NCBI GenBank assembly: GCA_030867875.1
Contig: JAOWCC010001589.1
Span: 82,483,537-82,547,536, forward strand
Origin: Actinernus sp. WN-2022
Lineage: Eukaryota > Cnidaria > Anthozoa > Actiniaria > Actinernidae
Direction: 5' to 3'
Length of the DNA stretch: 64,000 nt
Every line of letters starts with the position of its first letter. Within the stretch, counting starts at the first letter, position 1. Of the stretch, positions 22,001 through 32,555 are shown one piece after another. The position numbers were made by a program, and so were the translations under genes. Under the pieces are notes generated by a model, which ran no database searches, was not told the origin of the DNA, and was given only the letters and a program-made list of their open reading frames with translations.

Positions 22001-25000
22001 TATATTTGTGTTTTATTGACAAATAGGCAATTGATGGCTGTACAATGAACTCAAAATTTCTTCAAACTGCCTTCAAACGGCATTTGGCCTCATACAGTAT
22101 TCTTTATTTTTTGTTCATCACACAGTCAGCATGTGTCTGTATTTGTCAATAAAACATGCACACCTTTCTCTAACCATTAATTATATCAACTGAAACCAAT
22201 TTATATTTTTTGGCTTGTACAGTATACATTGTACATACAGTAATATTATTGTAGCATAACCAAGTAATAAATAGAAACAGAATCAGATCAATCACTTATA
22301 AATTATAATAATATCAACTGAATAATGATTACAATATACACCCCATTCCAATATGGCGGATACACGGCCGGAGCGTTGGGGCCAGACACGAAAACGAGGG
22401 TAGTTAGGCGGAAGTCGATGTCAAGAAGGTCATGAGGCGGGAATTTCGCGCAAGTTTTGAAGTGAGTTTGTTTTTCCGAGAGGGTTGGAATAAGTAGATT
22501 TTATCCCCAGAGAGTTAGAAAATATGGCAGATATTCAGGCTATCGTTTTCACTGAAGAATATATCCCTCAGTGAAGCCTGAATATCCGCCATATTTTCTA
22601 ACTCTCTGGGGATAAAATCTACTTATTCCAACCCTCTCGGAAAAAACAAACTCGCTTCAAAACTTGCGCAAAAATTCCCGCCTCATGACCTTCTTGACAT
22701 TGACTTCCGCCTAACTACCCTCGTTTTCGTTACCCTATCCCAACACTCCGGCCGTGTATCCGCCATATTGGAATGGGGTGTATATGTTAATCATTTACTC
22801 AACTAAATTTCTCAATTCTGATTGGCTGAGAGCAGCCCAATATCTGGTTAATTCAGTGCAAAGGTGAAATGCAGTGCAAAGATGAAATTCAGTGCAAAGG
22901 TGAAATGCAGTGCAAAGATGAAATTCAGTGCAAAGATGAAATTCAGTGCAAAGATGAAATTCAGTGCAAAGATGAAATTCAGTGCAATTTCAGGGATACT
23001 GTCAGTCACAGGTAACCGAAAACAAAATAAAATAAAAAGAATCTCAAAACCAAAGTTTTCCCCGTGATTCTGATGTAAGTGTACTTGTGTATATTGTTAT
23101 CAAATATATTATAATTATAAAAGCCTCAGAAAAATAAATAGTACCTGCAATTTGAGTGAAAACATTTTCAATTTTAGCTAGTGTGCTGTTGACGCAATTA
23201 TCACACCATTTTCGAACAGCCAGCATGCTCAAAGCTGTTTTTTCACAAGCGTACAACATACTCAACAAACTAATGTAAACCTTATTTATCCCTGTTGCTG
23301 TTTTAGTTAAATGATTAACAATGAATCGTCTGTTTTCTCAACTTGTATTAGCCTAAATTTCAGCCGTCTCTTCTGGTTCGTTCCTCCCAAGAGCTGAAAT
23401 TCAGGCTAAACTTAACAAATTGAAGTTAGTTTTTTATGTGTCTGTCCTAATATTGACAATGATTTTCGTCATAACATGGTCAAAATAGCTGTGGATCCAC
23501 TTGGCGAAGAGACACATAAAAAACAAACTTCAATTTGTTTTTTACAACAACAAAACACTTTTAGCTTCAAACGAGTGTGTACAAACTGCCTTTCGAGTCG
23601 AAAAGTCCAAAACTTAAACATGTCTTTCTGCTTTCCCGAACTCTATAAAAATACATAATCTACTCAAACCGGTTTGTGTCTACTTAAGAACGTTATGTAA
23701 ATATCCTGAATAAGAGATTTTAATCACGAACTAGAAGATTATGTATTTAATTCAAGACAATTTCTCAGTTCTAGTTCTAAAAGATCGGTAGAACTTGTCA
23801 CAAAGTCGATCACAAATTAGCCGAAAATGCTTTGTTCGACTCGAGAGAAAGCTCAAATTTTGACAAATGGCACCACAGAAGGAAGTTTGACTCACCGATT
23901 AACTTTTCCCAGTGATGAAATGCTTTTAAAATCCTCATTTTCTTGACTTTTGGAACATGCAGATGTGTACACAACCTGAATTTACAAATCTCTGCAAAGC
24001 CCGCTTCGAAAGCCGGCCGCGCGTCTGTTAAAATATTGCATATGAAAATTAGCCAATCAGATTGCGAGAAAATTGGCGGTTGTTGTAAAATTGTATTTGT
24101 ATTTGTTTCTTTTGTATGTGTGATTATTATTATTTTAATATATTTAATTAAATTCTCCAGGATACCTGACTCGATTAGTTTTATACAATTGAAAGCTATT
24201 TCAGGTAAAGACAGTGCTTCACCACCTGTAGATTACAGAATTCAACTGAGGCCCCAACTGAGAGCACATGGCCGTGGTGTGCAGGTTATTGCCTAGATGG
24301 GGTTAACATTTTATTGAAAGAGACTACCCCCTATTGATATCCCTGCCACACACGATGAGCAGTTAAAATGATATGTTAATCGAGGGGCAGCATAAAACTT
24401 TTATTGCCAGGTCAATATTATCTTTATATTTGTACAATACGGGTGTGAAATGAAGTATTTTTTATTGCATTGACCTATAATTTTCTGTGACCATAACACA
24501 AGGTTCATCAGCCACAGATATATCAGAATTGGAGCAGCGGTTGAGGGACCTTCCATTGCGGCGTGATCCCAGATATGATGATGTGTTTCAGGAACCTCTT
24601 GACTATAGGCCGTGGGAGAGACAACAGGCAGAAGGGGCATTGCCATCATGTAAGTCTTTGCTACTGTAATTTTTTGAATTGCTGTTACTTAAAGAAATAG
24701 AAAAAAATGTCAAGTTTGCCTCCAAAAGATCGTTAGAGCAGCAGTGAATGATTTGTTGTGCAAACACGTCAGAGAAAGGGTCTTAAATTGGGTCTAAATT
24801 GCATAGAATTTCGAGGTCATTAATGTGTGAACAACCTGTAGAAAACAAGGCCTTGAAAAGGGTGGATTGTCCTTGATAAGTCCATGAAGAAAAAGTTATT
24901 AATTTTGTAAGAACCATGATTAATCACTACATAACTGTGCTGGAACATTGCTGTAAATATTTAACTGTGATTTTTTGCATATTATAGCCATAGCATAAAA

Positions 25001-28000
25001 ACGATTCCTCAAAATTGAAAGCAACACATCTCAGTGTATTCATCTAAATTTAAGATAATACAATGCAAGAGATAACTGAATACTTTTTACAACAGGGGCC
25101 ACTTTAATAGACAACGAGAACTAAATGCATTCCAAAATACATATCCACACGAATTTCTTCATTCAAAAGACTTTGACTTTAGAACTAGATGTGGTCCACA
25201 AAATCGAGGCATGAGCAAGTCGAAATGCTATTGTCTTGTACTCGACACTGATTGGCTCGAATAACCGTAAGTTGGAATGCTTTGTTTTCGTTCTGCAATG
25301 TGATTGGTTCTCGTTGGAATGCTTTGTTTTGTTCTGCAATGTGATTGGTTCTCGTTGGAATGCTTTGTTTTGTTCTGCAATGCGATTGGTTCTCGTTGTC
25401 TAATTGGCCCCAATTTTAGTAGTGGCACTGTGATATATATTTTTTCTGTTTGCAGATATCAGACCAAATACAAGCCATCCACACACGAGGGGAATAAGAA
25501 AATGTGATCCTGTGAACAGGTAGTTCACCAGTTGTAGTATTTGCTACTGAAGTTTTGAAGTCTCTGATAATGTCTGAATCGACCAAGCAATCCATCAATC
25601 CATCGTAGATCGGCTTGATTCCCCAACCTTGGCATTTTGGCGCACTCTGGATTTCTAACGATTCCTGAAACAACCATGGGGGTTGATCAAAGCCAGGTCC
25701 CAGCTAATCCAAAGATCGAATTGGAATTTAGCGTGTTGGTTTTTGTATCAAAAACTATTACTTATCTTCTTCCCTCATTAAGTCCATGACATTTGGTAGT
25801 GGCCAACTCGAAACTTTTGCTCCTTTGGCCACTTCGCAATTTTAAATTTAAAAAAAATACTAATACCTAACTCCATCTTTTCTATTTTGTATTGTCTGCT
25901 AGTGATATTTACTTTTATAACATAGAAATAAGTGTAAATAAAATGAACTTGAACTTTAGGATGTTTATGTAAGTATACTTTAGAAGTTTGGTAATGAAAT
26001 GATATTTATCTGCATAGTTTACGACGTTTTTTGACGAGTCTCCTGTACGTATATGTACATCAGTGACCTCCCTCACGTACAAAATGTACTTTAGTGACCC
26101 TCTACACGTACAGTACATATGGCGCCCTACTGTGCTTCCTTATAAGGAGGTCGTACGATAGACACTTCTCTATTAAAGGGGCTATGTCATGGTACTGCGC
26201 ATGTAGTCGAGTAATCGCTCGGTTGGTGGCTGTTAATTAGATACAAACAGTTAAACTTCCCTCCCTCAATGCTTGATTGAAAGGATTTTCAATATTTTCC
26301 CTGGAGACTGTTTATGTACACTGTTTGTTAATCATTTTTGCGTATTTGCTTTCATTTAAGCATCACACATGACCGAGAGGTTCGTTAGTTCATTTCAAAA
26401 TCGCTGGAAATAGCCCGGCCCAGAACGCGGATGTAAAGTCCATTTAATACCGTGACACAGCCCCTTTAAAACTTTCCAGAAACGTTGATGTGAGATGACA
26501 GTGGTTATTTCCGTGTTCGAGATCCCAGTTTGCTGATCTCTTTCCGATGACAGTGGTTATTTCTATGTTAGAGATCCCAGTTTGCTGATCTCATAAATCA
26601 TCACGTGTGAATATGGTGTACCTAATCCTTGAGAATCCTCCATGAGACACTCTTCTTCATCCAATAGGTACCACCAGTTTAGAAATGAATGGGAACACAA
26701 GAAAGCACCAGGAGAAAAGAATCGCAACTCTCTTAGATGGAATGTCAGGGTAAGATGTTACACTTTGACATGTACCTTTGTTTCGTGTAAGTTTTTGGTG
26801 ACGTAAGAGGCAGTACAACGCTTGGTACCCATTTCAAATTAACCTTATTCATCAACTGAAGGCATCAGAGCGAGGCTAGTTCTCCCAGCTTGTCGTTTTC
26901 AGTCGATGGTGGGAAATAACGTTAAAATGTCCTTGTGACACGAAATAACATAACAGTGCAGTCCAATTTTGCGATCTTTAGGACAACTGGCCTCGCTCTG
27001 ATACCATTGTTATCAGACTTCCCGTTCGGGCGTGAGATATGAATATGGTAATAGTTGCCAGGCAAATAATCTTCCTGCTCTGTAATCCGTTTTCAGGGCC
27101 AGATGCTGCAGTGCGACGTTTTTGAGGTACGTACTTCACAGGGCAAGTTATGACTTTGGGTACCATTCACCACTTTCATAATGGCCACCTCCTAATTTGC
27201 ATAATTTGGAAGAATAATCTGTAGAGGGAAACCAATGCTACCACATGAAAGATCACATTAAAACTGACTAGTTTTAGAGCAATGTAGATAATTGCTGTTG
27301 AGCTATGAGCATTTCTAATGCTGAAAAAACATGAAAGCGAGGCTAGAAAGGCCTCCGTTGTTTTTCCCATACAAACCTCTCATTTCAAATGGCTGTAACT
27401 TCACTGTTTTTTAAGCTACAACACTCAAATTTCTCAAGATCACTAATGTTGACATGCTCTACACATGGTAATGATCATGTTTTTTGTACATGTGGATAAA
27501 CTATCGAAACGGCAATACGCATTTGTGAAATTGGCTTCGGAACTTCTCTATTCAGTGTTATTGACGACGAGCAAGACCCTATATGTTTCGTGGACAGTGC
27601 CCTAAAGGGACCGGCGTTCTTAGTCTAGTTTTTTATCTTTCTGATCCAATGAAATTGCAGAGTTACGGTACATATAGCTAGAAACACATAAGGGAGTTGA
27701 AACGTGTAACAGCGGCCCCATGCTCCGTATTATTCAGTGAGTAAAAAGTACCATATTTGAAAATACAGTCTAGTCTAGCGTGACAGTCTAGTCTAATCAC
27801 AGAAGCCGTTGCCATTTTCTTCCATATAATTATGTTTATTTTTATTCGCTGAATAATCCAGAGCATGGCACTACTTCCACTAGAGCGAAGTACGAGTAAT
27901 AATAATAAATCTTTAATATGCATAGGTAAAGTACTTATCTATGTTACAATTGGTATGGTGATATATTAAGAAATGTAGCAATAATAGAAGTAATTTGAAT

Positions 28001-31000
28001 TTGAATGCGCTTACATGAGAGTAGGAAACTATATGGGCAAACTACATTTAAAATAATTACTCTATTTATATAACTGTTCTTGAGGTGTTGTGTTTACTCT
28101 GGGCCTGGCGCTGGTTTTATTCCGTAAAGATAAGTAGTAGGTTAAAATTTAGGCCGGGATTATAGATCTTAGCGGGTGCGAGGACTGCATGTGCTTTTTT
28201 TTTTTTTTTTCCGAAAATACGTATGTTGCTATTTTCCATGATGCTAAATTGAGAACAGCTCCGAGGTGTACGTTACAAGTTTCAACTTCCTTATATGTTT
28301 CTGACATAACTTAATAACGTTACAGTATGGTTACGGTAAGACTATATACAGACTTACTATATTTTTGCATGGCACTAAAGCGAATTATGGGCGTTACACG
28401 TTTCAACTTCCTTTTATGTTTCTGACATAACTTAATATATTTTGCATGGCACTAGAGCGAAGTATGGGCATTACACGTTTCAACTTCCTTTTATGTTTCT
28501 GACATAACTTAATATATTTTGCATGGCATTAGAGCGAAGTATGGGCATTACACGTTTCAACTTCCTTTTATGTTTCTGACATAACTTAATATATTTTGCA
28601 TGGCACTAGAGCGAAGTATGGGCATTACACGTTTCAACTTCCTTTTATGTTTCTGACATAACTTAATATATTTTGCATGGCATTAGAGCGAAGTATGGGC
28701 ATTACACGTTTCAACTTCCTTTTATGTTTCTGACATAACTTAATATATTTTGCATGGCACTAGAGCGAAGTATGGGCATTACACGTTTCAACTTCCTTTT
28801 ATGTTTCTGACATAACTTAATATATTTTGCATGGCATTAGAGCGAAGTATGGGCATTACACGTTTCAACTTCCTTTTATGTTTCTGACATAACTTAATAT
28901 ATTTTGCATGGCACTAGAGCGAAGTATGGGCATTACACGTTTCAACTTCCTTTTATGTTTCTGACATAACTTAATATATTTTGCATGGCACTAGCTAGAG
29001 CGAAGTATGGGCATTACACGTTTCAACTTCCTTTTATGTTTCTGACATAACTTAATATATTTTGCATGGCATTAGAGCGAAGTATGGGCATTACACGTTT
29101 CAACTTCCTTTTATGTTTCTGACATAACTTAATATATTTTGCATGGCATTAGAGCGAAGTATGGGCATTACACGTTTCAACTTCCTTTTATGTTTCTGAC
29201 ATAACTTAATATATTTTGCATGGCACTAGAGCGAAGTATGGGCATTACACGTTTCAACTTCCTTTTATGTTTCTGACATAACTTAATATATTTTGCATGG
29301 CACTAGCTAGAGCGAAGTATGGGCATTACACGTTTCAACTTCCTTTTATGTTTCTGACATAACTTAATATATTTTGCATGGCACTAGAGCGAAGTATGGG
29401 CATTACACGTTTCAACTTCCTTTTATGTTTCTGACATAACTTAATATATTTTGCATGGCACTAGAGCGAAGTATGGGCATTACACGTTTCAACTTCCTTT
29501 TATGTTTCTGACATAACTTAATATATTTTGCATGGCACTAGAGCGAAGTATGGGCATTACACGTTTCAACTTCCTTTTATGTTTCTGACATAACTTAATA
29601 TATTTTGCATGGCACTAGAGCGAAGTATGGGCATTACACGTTTCAACTTCCTTTTATGTTTCTGACAAAACTTAATATATTTTGCATGGCACTAGAGCGA
29701 AGTATGGGCATTACACGTTTCAACTTCCTTTTATGTTTCTGACATAACTTAATATATTTTGCATGGCACTAGAGCGAAGTATGGGCATTACACGTTTCAA
29801 CTTCCTTTTATGTTTCTGACAAAACTTAATATATTTTGCATGGCACTAGAGCGAAGTATGGGCATTACACGTTTCAACTTCCTTTTATGTTTCTGACATA
29901 ACTTAATATATTTTGCATGGCACTAGAGCGAAGTATGGGCATTACACGTTTCAACTTCCTTTTATGTTTCTGACATAACTTAATATATTTTGCATGGCAC
30001 TAGAGCGAAGTATGGGCATTACACGTTTCAACTTCCTTTTATGTTTCTGACATAACTTAATATATTTTGCATGGCACTAGAGCGAAGTATGGGCATTACA
30101 CGTTTCAACTTCCTTTTATGTTTCTGACATAACTTAATATATTTTGCATGGCACTAGAGCGAAGTATGGGCATTACACGTTTCAACTTCCTTTTATGTTT
30201 CTGACATAACTTAATATATTTTGCATGGCACTAGAGCGAAGTATGGGCATTACACGTTTCAACTTCCTTTTATGTTTCTGACATAACTTAATATATTTTG
30301 CATGGCACTAGAGCGAAGTATGGGCATTACACGTTTCAACTTCCTTTTATGTTTCTGACATAACTTAATATATTTTGCATGGCACTAGAGCGAAGTATGG
30401 GCATTACACGTTTCAACTTCCTTTTATGTTTCTGACATAACTTAATATATTTTGCATGGCACTAGAGCGAAGTATGGGCATTACACGTTTCAACTTCCTT
30501 TTATGTTTCTGACATAACTTAATATATTTTGCATGGCACTAGAGCGAAGTATGGGCATTACACGTTTCAACTTCCTTTTATGTTTCTGACAAAACTTAAT
30601 ATATTTTGCATGGCACTAGAGCGAAGTATGGGCATTACACGTTTCAACTTCCTTTTATGTTTCTGACATAACTTAATATATTTTGCATGGCACTAGAGCG
30701 AAGTATGGGCATTACACGTTTCAACTTCCTTTTATGTTTCTGACAAAACTTAATATATTTTGCATGGCACTAGAGCGAAGTATGGGCATTACACGTTTCA
30801 ACTTCCTTTTATGTTTCTGACATAACTTAATATATTTTGCATGGCACTAGAGCGAAGTATGGGCATTACACGTTTCAACTTCCTTTTATGTTTCTGACAT
30901 AACTTAATATATTTTGCATGGCACTAGCTAGAGCGAAGTATGGGCATTACACGTTTCAACTTCCTTTTATGTTTCTGACATAACTTAATATATTTTGCAT

Positions 31001-32116
31001 GGCACTAGAGCGAAGTATGGGCATTACACGTTTCAACTTCCTTTTATGTTTCTGACATAACTTAATATATTTTGCATGGCACTAGAGCGAAGTATGGGCA
31101 TTACACGTTTCAACGTCCTTATATGTTTCTGACATAACTTAATAACGTTACAGTATGCATCAAGGGCACCCAACGAAGTTTTCGGTTTAAAAGCTGTTCG
31201 GGAGAGTAAGTTAGCCTAAAACTTTCGGATTTGAAAAAATTGTCCCTAGAAAATTGTTTTCTGAAATACTGGCTAGAAAATTTGTTTTCAATCCCTAGAA
31301 AATTATAGAAGAAAAGGGAGACTAAAAGGTTTCCCCTAAAATATTCGTACGTCCCAATTCTTCTGATCAATAGAGTCAGAACAACACATTTTCGTTCCCT
31401 AAGAATTGCCTGAAGGCAAAAAGAATCCCTAAAAAATTCGTACCTCCACAAAACTTTGCAACATGATGAAGTTACTTGGGCTAGAAAATTCTTGTTTCTG
31501 TTCTAGACTACTACTGAACAAATTCGTAGGCCGGGAATATTTTGCCACAGTATTTTCGGTTGACGCGATTTCCACCTAGAAAATCCGAACAGCTAATAGC
31601 TTTCTAGAATACGTCAAAAATGGCTAGATAAGCTGCAGACAACTGGTTTCAAACGAATTTCAAAAAGTACTCGTTGGGTGCCCTTGATTACATGTCCCCT
31701 GACTGAGTTTCTAAACTAGTCATGTCGCAGTCTCAGAAGGTAGGCATGTCGCTGGCGGAATTTCGGCTATTTTCTTATTTCTCTCTGTCGCTCTCGCAAT
31801 TTCAGACGTTTTGTCCCACTCTTATGAAATCCGCTCCATCAACTTTAGGTTTTTCTTCTTCCCGACACAGACCAACACTAGTTTTTACTGACTCCAGTGT
31901 CTGTACTAACCAAGCTTAAACAAAGTGAGGACGGAGGGGGGAACTTGATAATTGTGGTAATTGTCCAGTCTCGAGGATTCCAAGGATAACTGTTTATTCA
32001 TTGCTTTATTACAGCGGCCTCAAAGAAACTACGTACCCAACAACTACGTCGTGCCGACACAGAAGAAAAGACAGTCATTGCGTTGGCAAGTGAGGACAAG
32101 TCTGGCACGAGCGTGA
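13009..32116 (+). CDS. HYLS1: HYLS1, centriolar and ciliogenesis-associated protein (8 coding exons)
   Basis: The exons are 13009-13111, 15342-15497, 16430-16524, 21479-21668, 24503-24649, 25456-25519, 26668-26749 and 32015-32116. All introns are GT-AG and all phases match, giving 939 nt and 312 residues (human 299). HYLS1 is a core centriole component needed for cilium formation. Residues 9-34 form the N-terminal helix ([11 protein letters not shown], then REKL) leading into [10 protein letters not shown]. Exon 4 has [18 protein letters not shown], matching the human basic block. Exons 6-7 form the HYLS box (KCDPVNRY, then NSLRWNVR). Exon 8 has the C-terminal [10 protein letters not shown] and LRW. 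The Asp equivalent to human D211, mutated in hydrolethalus syndrome, is D248 here. The middle is Ser/Thr-rich. The gene appears intact. Confidence 0.93.
13268..13302. repeat. Perfect 17-bp hairpin in HYLS1 intron 1
   Basis: GCAGAGGTCTCTCTCTG, one A, then its exact reverse complement. The flanks carry a loose AAAGTAGGTATnTAC direct repeat. It is probably a remnant MITE centre. Confidence 0.7.
14361..14513. mobile_element. MITE with TTTCCATATGATCGC ends (HYLS1 intron 1)
   Basis: TTTCCATATGATCGC at 14362 is inverted as GCGATTATATGGAAA ending near 14511. The interior is a cluster of GCGATCGC-type palindromes. A related left end occurs at 52880-52960 (CATATGATCGCTG, then GCGATCGC). Confidence 0.6.
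15040..15341 (+). mobile_element. Retroelement 3' end abutting HYLS1 exon 2
   Basis: The AT-rich segment ends ACAAATAAAGTGTTTG(TTG)n and then TAG, the splice acceptor of exon 2. An independent copy of a similar 3' end (AAATAAAGTGTTG(TTG)n) is at 52190-52220. The polypyrimidine/AG context of the exon 2 acceptor thus appears to lie in, or next to, a retroelement tail. Confidence 0.55.
15742..15969. mobile_element. MITE built of AAGATCTTG repeats (HYLS1 intron 2)
   Basis: The inverted ends are CAGGG...CCCCAGGTTGAGAATC and GATTCTCAACCTGGGG...CCCTG. The interior is degenerate copies of TTGGCAAGATCTTG in both orientations. A left end with CCCCAGGTTGAGAAT recurs at 17449. It is non-coding, although the repeats keep long frames open. 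Confidence 0.8.
16525..17440. other. HYLS1 intron 3, first part: local duplication, no gene
   Basis: Two related segments (about 16740-16860 and 16985-17105) share ACAGACCAT and CACTTTCCTCAGGCTTTG. This is an old local duplication or two copies of a dispersed repeat. Confidence 0.5.
17449..17770. mobile_element. Divergent copy of the AAGATCTTG MITE
   Basis: It starts CCCCAGGTTGAGAATACTG and continues with many AAGATCTTG / TTACCAAG units to about 17760. No clear right end was found, so it is decayed or truncated. Confidence 0.6.
18108..19157 (+). mobile_element. LINE C-terminal fragment with 3' tail, disrupted
   Basis: 18108-18300 encodes [19 protein letters not shown] followed by [22 protein letters not shown], the reverse-transcriptase tail seen in the other LINEs here. 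18366-18730 is filled by CCTATATTTCCTATA-type repeats in both orientations, probably a separate insertion. 19142-19157 is an (ATT)n tail after AAATAAATGC, probably the element's 3' end. It is non-functional. Confidence 0.7.
19277..20294. mobile_element. 1018-bp member of the TAGCCTGA family, perfect 9-bp TSD
   Basis: The inverted ends are about 85 bp (TAGCCTGAATTTCAGCCG on the left; mirrored on the right), including GGATTCAGACGTCTCTCTCG. It is flanked by the 9-bp duplication GCGATTTTG (19268-19276 and 20295-20303). Two open frames inside match no transposase. With the 55-, 60- and 63-bp relatives this defines one family of very different sizes. The 9-bp duplication suggests a MULE-like or hAT-like mover. 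Confidence 0.9.
20903..21185 (+). mobile_element. tRNA-derived SINE (HYLS1 intron 3)
   Basis: It has an A-box-like GGGTGGCACAGC and a B-box GGTTCGATTCC spaced as in a tRNA. The body TTTTTCTCCGGGTTCTCCGG follows and recurs inverted at about 2740-2790. The tRNA-like part cannot form a full acceptor stem, so it is a SINE and not a tRNA gene. Confidence 0.75.
21697..21775. mobile_element. Small palindromic MITE, related to 50969-51113
   Basis: GTGACTTCTGATCAAATTC is inverted as GAACTTGATCACAGGTCAC, about 30 bp after HYLS1 exon 4. The same words are in the larger palindrome at 50969-51113. Confidence 0.65.
22337..22782. mobile_element. 446-bp fold-back MITE (HYLS1 intron 4)
   Basis: Nearly the whole element is an inverted repeat: arms of about 200 bp starting TACACCCCATTCCAATATGG, with a short spacer around 22545-22575. 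A few base differences and a small indel separate the arms. The flanks read TATA on both sides, consistent with TA duplication. It is non-coding. Confidence 0.9.
22851..22986 (+). repeat. 18-bp minisatellite, about 7.5 copies
   Basis: The unit is ATTCAGTGCAAAGATGAA. The first four units alternate two variants (ATTCAG...GGTG / ATGCAG...GATG). The 18-bp period keeps a frame open encoding repeated MKFSAK, which is a shadow. Confidence 0.95.
23349..23408. mobile_element. 60-bp member of the TAGCCTGA family
   Basis: TAGCCTAAATTTCAGCCG is inverted as GAGCTGAAATTCAGGCTA, with a short centre between. The flanks AACTTGTAT and AACTTAACA share AACTT, a weak 9-bp duplication. Confidence 0.75.
23409..23541. 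mobile_element. Palindromic MITE
   Basis: AACAAATTGAAGTTAG...TTTTTTATGTGTC is inverted as GACACATAAAAAAC...CTTCAATTTGTT. The interior has CATGGTCAAAATAG and CCACTTGGC, words also present in the hairpin at 36609-36791. Confidence 0.75.
25095..25411. mobile_element. MITE family P, copy 2, with internal tandem expansion
   Basis: The ends GACAACGAGAACTAAA and GGTTCTCGTTGTC match copy 1 (1783-2479). A segment of about 38 bp (GGAATGCTTTGTTTT...GGTTCTCGTT) is present three times in tandem at 25274-25397 but once in copy 1. It ends 45 bp before HYLS1 exon 6. Confidence 0.8.
26173..26469. mobile_element. MITE family B, copy B (uninterrupted)
   Basis: The inverted ends are TTAAAGGGGCTATGTCATGG and CCGTGACACAGCCCCTTTAA. 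It lacks both insertions found in copy A at 5470-6430 and so serves as the empty site for them. It lies in HYLS1 intron 6. Confidence 0.85.
26842..27022. mobile_element. MITE family C, copy 1
   Basis: It matches 39699-39908 in reverse orientation (CCTTATTCAT, GGCATCAGAGCGAGGC, and GATACCATTGTTA at the other end). Both ends carry an inverted GGCCAGTTGTC-like word. It is in HYLS1 intron 7. Confidence 0.75.
27168..27510. mobile_element. MITE family D, copy 1 (one end missing)
   Basis: It matches 33215-33560 over more than 300 bp (TAATTTGCATAATTTGGAAG, TGCTACCACATGAAAGATCAC, ATTGCTGTTGAGCTAT). This copy keeps the left end CTTTCATAATGGCC; the other keeps the inverted right end GGCCATTATGAAAG. Confidence 0.75.
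27661..31154. mobile_element. DNA element whose end sequence has amplified into a satellite
   Basis: The left end (GAAACACATAAGGGAGTTGAA at about 27683) is an inverted, diverged version of the right end (TTCAACGTCCTTATATGTTTC at about 31110), and both continue into a TTACGGTA/GTTACAGTA-like terminus. The satellite unit at 28368-31074 is made from the same sequence. The element lies in HYLS1 intron 7. No transposase ORF is present. Confidence 0.6.
28368..31074 (+). repeat. 77-bp satellite, 35 tandem units, inside HYLS1 intron 7
   Basis: The unit begins CATGGCACTAGAGCGAAGTA and contains GGGCATTACACGTTTCAAC. There are 32 units of 77 bp and three of 81 bp (extra CTAG at about 28990, 29306 and 30925), which accounts exactly for the array length. 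Copies are nearly identical. The first units alternate GGCAC/GGCAT. A GACAAAAC variant occurs as two pairs 154 bp apart, and the pairs are 924 bp (12 units) apart, showing block duplication. Partial, diverged units flank the array. Confidence 0.98.
31161..31686. mobile_element. CAAGGGCACCC MITE, copy 1
   Basis: The inverted ends are CAAGGGCACCCAACGA and TCGTTGGGTGCCCTTG. The interior has recurring TTTTCTAGGGA words. A second full copy lies in opposite orientation at 35862-36376. A frame of about 85 codons is open in both copies, but composition suggests this follows from the internal repeats. Confidence 0.9.
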
Positions 32117-32323
32117 AGCAAGCGAACCGCTACCGTGGATAATTCGTTAATACCACAAGCCAAATCGCAATGCAATATTTACTTTCATAGCAACAGGGCG
32201 GTATACTGGGTTCATACTTTCGAATAGGAATAAGTAGTTTGTGTATGCGTATGCTACATTGCTTCATCTTACTCTCGGGTGTGGGGAAATTTGTAACTGG
32301 TATTTTATATTTCAGTGTACAAC

Positions 32324-32329
32324 AATAAA
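32324..32329 (+). promoter_or_regulatory. HYLS1: Likely HYLS1 polyadenylation signal
   Basis: This is a canonical AATAAA, about 208 nt after the HYLS1 stop codon. Confidence 0.5.
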
Positions 32330-32555
32330 GTTTGCATGCACTTCAAGGGGTCTAATTTCATTTATCATTTTCAAAAAAGCTACTACCTCTACGAGAAGCG
32401 AATCGAGAGCGAGAGCTCACCCGACCGGTCGATTCATTCCGGTTGCTGGACCGGCACAAGTTTAATCAGACCCATTCTCGTTCCTAGCGAGGCACTGGGA
32501 ACGAGAATGAATCAGACAGGCCGGTCAGAGATATTCGTTAGGAGCATGTATAGAA

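Noticed and set aside
22864..23067. Open frame of MKFSAK repeats
   Set aside because: The 18-bp minisatellite period keeps any frame open; it is not a gene.
28368..31074. Regular repeats considered as a CRISPR array
   Set aside because: The 77-bp units are head-to-tail with no unique spacers, in a eukaryotic intron; it is a satellite.
31119..31451. 110-codon frame conserved with 36152-36406
   Set aside because: The two match because they are copies of the same MITE; internal repeats explain the open frame.
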